DNA from: an uncultured Granulicatella sp.
GTDB taxonomy: Bacteria; Bacillota; Bacilli; Lactobacillales; Aerococcaceae
Reading direction: 5' to 3'
NCBI GenBank assembly: GCA_937891475.1
Contig: CALATC010000152.1
Coordinates: 1 to 10,884, forward strand
Length of the DNA: 10,884 nucleotides
Shown: positions 7,672 to 10,884 of the stretch, piece by piece
How the letters are laid out: each line of letters opens with the position of its first letter
How positions within the stretch are numbered: position 1 is the stretch's first letter
The notes under the pieces: model-generated
Told to the model about the DNA's origin: nothing
The model's input: only the letters and a program-made list of their open reading frames with translations
Database searches by the model: none
Program-made: the position numbers and the translations under genes

Positions 7672-8256
7672 ATGATTCAATACCCAAAGGGACAACAGAG
7701 AGTCTCCTCTCCTCAAACTTCTACTGTTTCATATGGTAGTCGTGGAATGTTCTTAGAAACATTATTGAATCAAACAAACGATTATTATCGATTAAGAAAA
7801 ATAGCTGTTATTCATAAAAAGCCCACTCCAGTACAAGTCGTTAAAGTGGATTATCCAAAACGAAGTGCTGCTGTTATCAAAGAAGCTTATTATCGACATG
7901 CTTCTACAACAGACTATAATGGAGTATACCGTGGATGCTATATTGATTTCGAAGCGAAAGAAACAAAAAATAAAACTTCGTTTCCATTTATAAACATACA
8001 TGAGCATCAATTACAACATATGGAAGATTGTATTATTCAAGGTGGAATTGTATTTATTATCTTTTATTTTTCTTCCTTAAATGAATATTATTTATTAGAA
8101 AGTCAATACTTAATTTCATTTATAAAAGAAAACAAAGAAGGGAAAAAGTCTATTCCATTAACTTATATACGAGAAAATGGAATGCAAATCCCTCTAACTG
8201 TACAGTCTATTTTAGATTATATTCCTGTAGTTGATAAACTCATCGATAAAATTTAG
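7672..8256 (+). CDS. recU: Holliday junction resolvase RecU
   Basis: Endonuclease that resolves Holliday junctions in recombination and chromosome segregation; it is the Gram-positive counterpart of RuvC. The 194-residue length fits the family. The N-terminal SRGMFLE (23-29) and the nuclease core TTDYNGVYRGCYIDFEAKET (79-98) are visible. In that core Asp81 and the Glu94-x-Lys96 pair match the restriction-enzyme-like active site, followed by the family-typical PFINIHEHQLQHM (105-117). The start has an AGGGGTGAT ribosome binding site and lies just downstream of a perfect extended -10. It is followed after 10 bases by the PBP1A gene, the conserved Firmicute recU-ponA pairing, so the two are almost certainly one operon. 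Confidence 0.96.
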   Translation: MIQYPKGQQRVSSPQTSTVSYGSRGMFLETLLNQTNDYYRLRKIAVIHKKPTPVQVVKVDYPKRSAAVIKEAYYRHASTTDYNGVYRGCYIDFEAKETKNKTSFPFINIHEHQLQHMEDCIIQGGIVFIIFYFSSLNEYYLLESQYLISFIKENKEGKKSIPLTYIRENGMQIPLTVQSILDYIPVVDKLIDKI

Positions 8257-8260
8257 GAGG
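8255..8260 (+). promoter_or_regulatory. Shine-Dalgarno deciding the PBP1A start
   Basis: AGGAGG overlaps the recU stop codon and is spaced 6 bases from the ATG at 8267. The in-frame TTG at 8231, inside recU, is therefore not the start. Confidence 0.88.
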
Positions 8261-8266
8261 TTTTCT

Positions 8267-10765
8267 ATGCCAGAAACACGCCGAACTAGACGTACACAAC
8301 ACAGTAAAACAAAAAAAACAAGTAAAGGAAAAGCAAAATCTATTTGGAAAAAAATATTGCTAGCTTTATTTTCACTCATTGTAATAACCATTGTTTGTTT
8401 TACTGGATTAGTGTTCTATTACGCTTCAACTACTCCAGAAATTTCTGCTTCAGATCTTCAAGGAGCAACTGAAACGCAAATTCTTGATATGAATCAAGAA
8501 CTTATTACTAAACTAGGTGGAGAAAATCGTGATTTAATTGAACCTGAAGATGTGCCACAAGGATTAAAAGATGCCATCACTTCAATTGAAGATAAGCGTT
8601 ACTATTCTCACTTAGGAATTGATCCAATTCGAATTGTTGGTTCTTTTGTTCGTAACCTTCGTGCGGGTCATATTACTCAAGGTGGTAGTACGATTACTCA
8701 ACAATTAATTAAATTATCTGTCTTCTCTACTAAAAAAGAAGACCAAACTTATAAACGTAAAATTCAAGAAATTTTATTAGCTTTACAAATCGAACGTGAA
8801 TTTTCAAAAGAACAAATTTTGACTTACTATTTAAACAAAGTTTATATGGCTAATAATACTTATGGATTTGGTACTGCTGCTAATTATTACTTCGGAAAAG
8901 AATTAAAAGAATTAACGATTCCTCAATTAGCACTACTTGCTGGAATGCCGCAAGCTCCAAGTTCATATGATCCATATGCTCATCCCGAACAAGCTCAAGA
9001 ACGTCGTGATATTGTATTACAAGCGATGAAAGAAAACGGCAAATTAACAGATGCTCAATTACAAGAAGCAAAAGCAACCCCGATTACTGAAGGTTTAGTA
9101 GCCGAACATGAGCAAGTTTCAACAGATGATAATCGTTTAATCTTTGACTCATTTTTAACAATGGTAGCTGATGAAGTAAAAGAAAAAACTGGCTTGGATG
9201 TTTATTCAGACGGATTAACGATTGAAACAACAGTAAACTCTCATGCACAAAATCGTTTATATGAAATTTTAAATACCAACAGATATGTACAATATGTAGA
9301 TGACAAAGTTCAAAATGCTGTTGTTATGTTAGATTCTACTACCGGTGCGGTAAGAGCTATCAATGGCGGACGCAAACAAACTAATTTATTAGCTTATAAT
9401 CGTGCCATTCAAAATGATAGAAGTACGGGTTCAACGATTAAACCAATTATGGATTATGGCCCAGCTATTGAATACTTAAACTATTCTACTGGTCAAACCA
9501 TGGTTGATAAACCTACAAAATATTCTAGCGGTTTTGAATTAAATAACTGGGATAATCAATATATGGGAACAATGACAATGCGCAGAGCTTTAGTATTGTC
9601 TCGTAATACTCCTGCCTATCAAACTTTTAAAGCAGTTGGAAATGATAATGTTCAAGCTTTCCTTAAAAAATTAGATTTATCTGTTATGAATGACGGAAAA
9701 GAATCATTAGTAGAAAGTAATGCGATTGGAGCAAACTTATCCCCATTAAAAATGGCAGCAGCTTACACTGCTTTTGCTAACTATGGTACTTATTCAAAAC
9801 CATATACTGTTACAAAAATTACGACAAGAGATGGTCAAGTTTTACAATTTAAACCTGAACAACATCAAGCGATGAAAGACTCTACAGCATATATGATTAC
9901 AAATATGCTAAAAGATACATTTACTTATGGATTTGCAAATGACTTACAAATGGGAAATCTTCCTCATGCTGCTAAAACTGGTTCAACGAACTATACACCG
10001 GAACAAAAACGTGCAATGGGAGCAAGTGAAGCAGATAATATTATTCCTGATTCATGGTTCATCGGCTACTCTCCTGCCTACACCATTTCAATATGGACTG
10101 GATATGATAACCCTTATACAGCAGGAAGTGGATTAACATTAACAGAACAAGCTTATTCTAAATGGATTTATGGTCACTTAATGAATTATGCTATGAAGCA
10201 AACTCCTGTTAAAGATTGGGAACAACCTTCTAGTGTTGTATCTTCACCAATTATTGTTGGTTCAAACCCATTAGCATTAGCTGGACCAAACACTCCTTCT
10301 GATCGAGTAAGTACAGAATTATTTGTAAAAGGAGCTTTACCAGCACATCAACAAGTTGTTGAAGAAAAAATTGCTCCACCATCAGGATTAAACGTAAGTT
10401 ATGATGCTGCTAAGAAAGAAGTTACAGTAACTTGGAATGCAGTTAAATCTGATGGCGATAAACCAAGTTATACGATTAGTGTTGGTGGTCAAACACAAAC
10501 TGTTGACAAGACAAGTGCAACCTTTAAAAATATTACAGGTGAATCCGTTCAAATTAGTTTATCTGTCTCTATTAAAGGTAAAACATCAGAACCTGTAACT
10601 CATGAGTTGAAATTAGGTACTAAGACCGAGGAAAAACAAGAAACAAGTACTACTACTAATCAACAAAATCCTCAGCAACAACAGCCGCCACAGCAAAATG
10701 GGCAAACAACTCAAGTACCTGCAAGAAATGAAGTAACAACACAGGCAACTGAACAAAATAATTAA
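8267..10765 (+). CDS. pbp1A: Bifunctional class A penicillin-binding protein 1A
   Basis: Membrane-anchored peptidoglycan synthase that polymerises glycan strands from lipid II and cross-links them. It has 832 residues. A basic, Arg/Lys-rich cytoplasmic tail (1-29) precedes one transmembrane helix (about 30-52). The GT51 domain shows IEDKRYYSHLGID (107-119, catalytic Glu108), QGGSTITQQ (138-146), KRKIQE (163-168) and the KEQILTYYLNKVY block (181-193). The transpeptidase domain has STIK (389-392, acylated Ser389), SRN (445-447) and KTGS (570-573), all intact. A fibronectin-III-like domain follows at about 702-784, then a Gln/Pro/Thr-rich tail (785-832). The start is set by AGGAGG. It is cotranscribed with recU, supporting a link between chromosome segregation and wall growth, and ends at two hairpins. 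The gene is called ponA in B. subtilis. Confidence 0.96.
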   Translation: MPETRRTRRTQHSKTKKTSKGKAKSIWKKILLALFSLIVITIVCFTGLVFYYASTTPEISASDLQGATETQILDMNQELITKLGGENRDLIEPEDVPQGLKDAITSIEDKRYYSHLGIDPIRIVGSFVRNLRAGHITQGGSTITQQLIKLSVFSTKKEDQTYKRKIQEILLALQIEREFSKEQILTYYLNKVYMANNTYGFGTAANYYFGKELKELTIPQLALLAGMPQAPSSYDPYAHPEQAQERRDIVLQAMKENGKLTDAQLQEAKATPITEGLVAEHEQVSTDDNRLIFDSFLTMVADEVKEKTGLDVYSDGLTIETTVNSHAQNRLYEILNTNRYVQYVDDKVQNAVVMLDSTTGAVRAINGGRKQTNLLAYNRAIQNDRSTGSTIKPIMDYGPAIEYLNYSTGQTMVDKPTKYSSGFELNNWDNQYMGTMTMRRALVLSRNTPAYQTFKAVGNDNVQAFLKKLDLSVMNDGKESLVESNAIGANLSPLKMAAAYTAFANYGTYSKPYTVTKITTRDGQVLQFKPEQHQAMKDSTAYMITNMLKDTFTYGFANDLQMGNLPHAAKTGSTNYTPEQKRAMGASEADNIIPDSWFIGYSPAYTISIWTGYDNPYTAGSGLTLTEQAYSKWIYGHLMNYAMKQTPVKDWEQPSSVVSSPIIVGSNPLALAGPNTPSDRVSTELFVKGALPAHQQVVEEKIAPPSGLNVSYDAAKKEVTVTWNAVKSDGDKPSYTISVGGQTQTVDKTSATFKNITGESVQISLSVSIKGKTSEPVTHELKLGTKTEEKQETSTTTNQQNPQQQQPPQQNGQTTQVPARNEVTTQATEQNN

Positions 10766-10772
10766 TTATGAA

Positions 10773-10794
10773 CCCTTCTCAGTCACGAGAAGGG
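10773..10794. terminator. Hairpin downstream of PBP1A
   Basis: A perfect 8-bp GC-rich stem, CCCTTCTC (10773-10780) with GAGAAGGG (10787-10794), has a 6-base loop and lies 7 bases after the PBP1A stop. It is followed by A residues on the plus strand, so it lacks its own T-tract. It may protect the transcript 3' end or assist the next hairpin. Confidence 0.6.
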
Positions 10795-10798
10795 TAAA

Positions 10799-10828
10799 AA
10801 AACACGCTAGAAAAATCTAGCGTGTTTT
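10799..10828. terminator. Bidirectional terminator between PBP1A and rny
   Basis: A perfect 13-bp stem (10799-10811 with 10816-10828) has an AAAA loop. It is flanked by an A run on the left (10796-10802) and TTTT on the right (10825-10828). It can therefore terminate PBP1A transcripts rightward and rny transcripts leftward, the latter with the longer T-tract. Confidence 0.9.
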
Positions 10829-10830
10829 CA

Positions 10831-10884
10831 TTATTTAGCATATTCTACAGCTCTTGTTTCACGAATAACTGTAACCTTAATATG
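10831..10884 (-). CDS. rny: Ribonuclease Y, C-terminal fragment
   Basis: The last 17 codons and the TAA stop of a gene running in from the right edge on the minus strand. The translated tail HIKVTVIRETRAVEYAK matches, from memory, the strongly conserved C-terminus of RNase Y, the membrane-anchored endoribonuclease that starts mRNA decay in Firmicutes. The KH, HD and membrane domains lie outside the window. It converges on PBP1A and shares the bidirectional terminator that begins only 2 bases beyond its stop codon. The call rests on a short but very characteristic peptide. Confidence 0.87.
   Translation of the reverse strand, partial: HIKVTVIRETRAVEYAK

Noticed and set aside
7792..8010. Minus-strand open frame inside recU
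   Set aside because: It is opposite the RecU catalytic core, and its composition is that of an antisense shadow.
8231..8266. Upstream TTG start for PBP1A inside recU
   Set aside because: A strong AGGAGG is positioned for the ATG at 8267, and the extra 12 codons overlap the recU end without a ribosome binding site.

Overview
This window is a low-GC chromosomal segment from a Gram-positive Firmicute. The gene content (tig-clpX-ysxC, a recU-PBP1A pair, tgt-yajC-comN, an RNase Y C-terminus) and the trigger factor signature GFRKGKVS fit best with Lactobacillales. A Carnobacteriaceae- or Enterococcaceae-like host is my guess, but genus cannot be fixed from this sequence alone. Ribosome binding sites are strong and purine-rich, and the left three quarters of the window is transcribed on the minus strand.

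Layout, left to right. Positions 1-80 hold a GC-richer, palindrome-bearing stretch that looks like the end of an interspersed repeat. A minus-strand cluster follows, read right to left: tgt (queuosine tRNA modification), yajC (Sec accessory) and comN (post-transcriptional regulator family), with a candidate promoter upstream of tgt. Next is a HesB/YneR-like gene closed by a terminator at 2025-2064. Then comes a tight minus-strand operon read as clpX, an UMF1-type MFS transporter, ysxC/engB and a GNAT acetyltransferase. The MFS-ysxC and ysxC-GNAT junctions are only 2 and 5 bases apart. Trigger factor (tig) lies upstream of clpX as a separate unit with its own terminator and a well-formed promoter.

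The 236-base region 7436-7671 is a divergent promoter region. To the left it drives tig through a -35/-10 pair overlapped by TTGTAAAA-type repeats. To the right it drives recU and the class A penicillin-binding protein gene through an extended -10 promoter. The PBP1A gene ends at two stacked hairpins, the second a bidirectional terminator. They face the last 17 codons of rny (RNase Y), which enters from the right edge on the minus strand.

Functionally this is a housekeeping region: protein folding and proteolysis (Tig, ClpX), ribosome assembly (YsxC), tRNA modification (Tgt), secretion (YajC), RNA decay (RNase Y), recombination (RecU) and peptidoglycan synthesis (PBP1A). I found no convincing new multi-gene system. 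The points worth a second look are the repeat-like left edge, the operator-like repeats in the tig promoter, the transporter placed between clpX and ysxC, and several start-site corrections.
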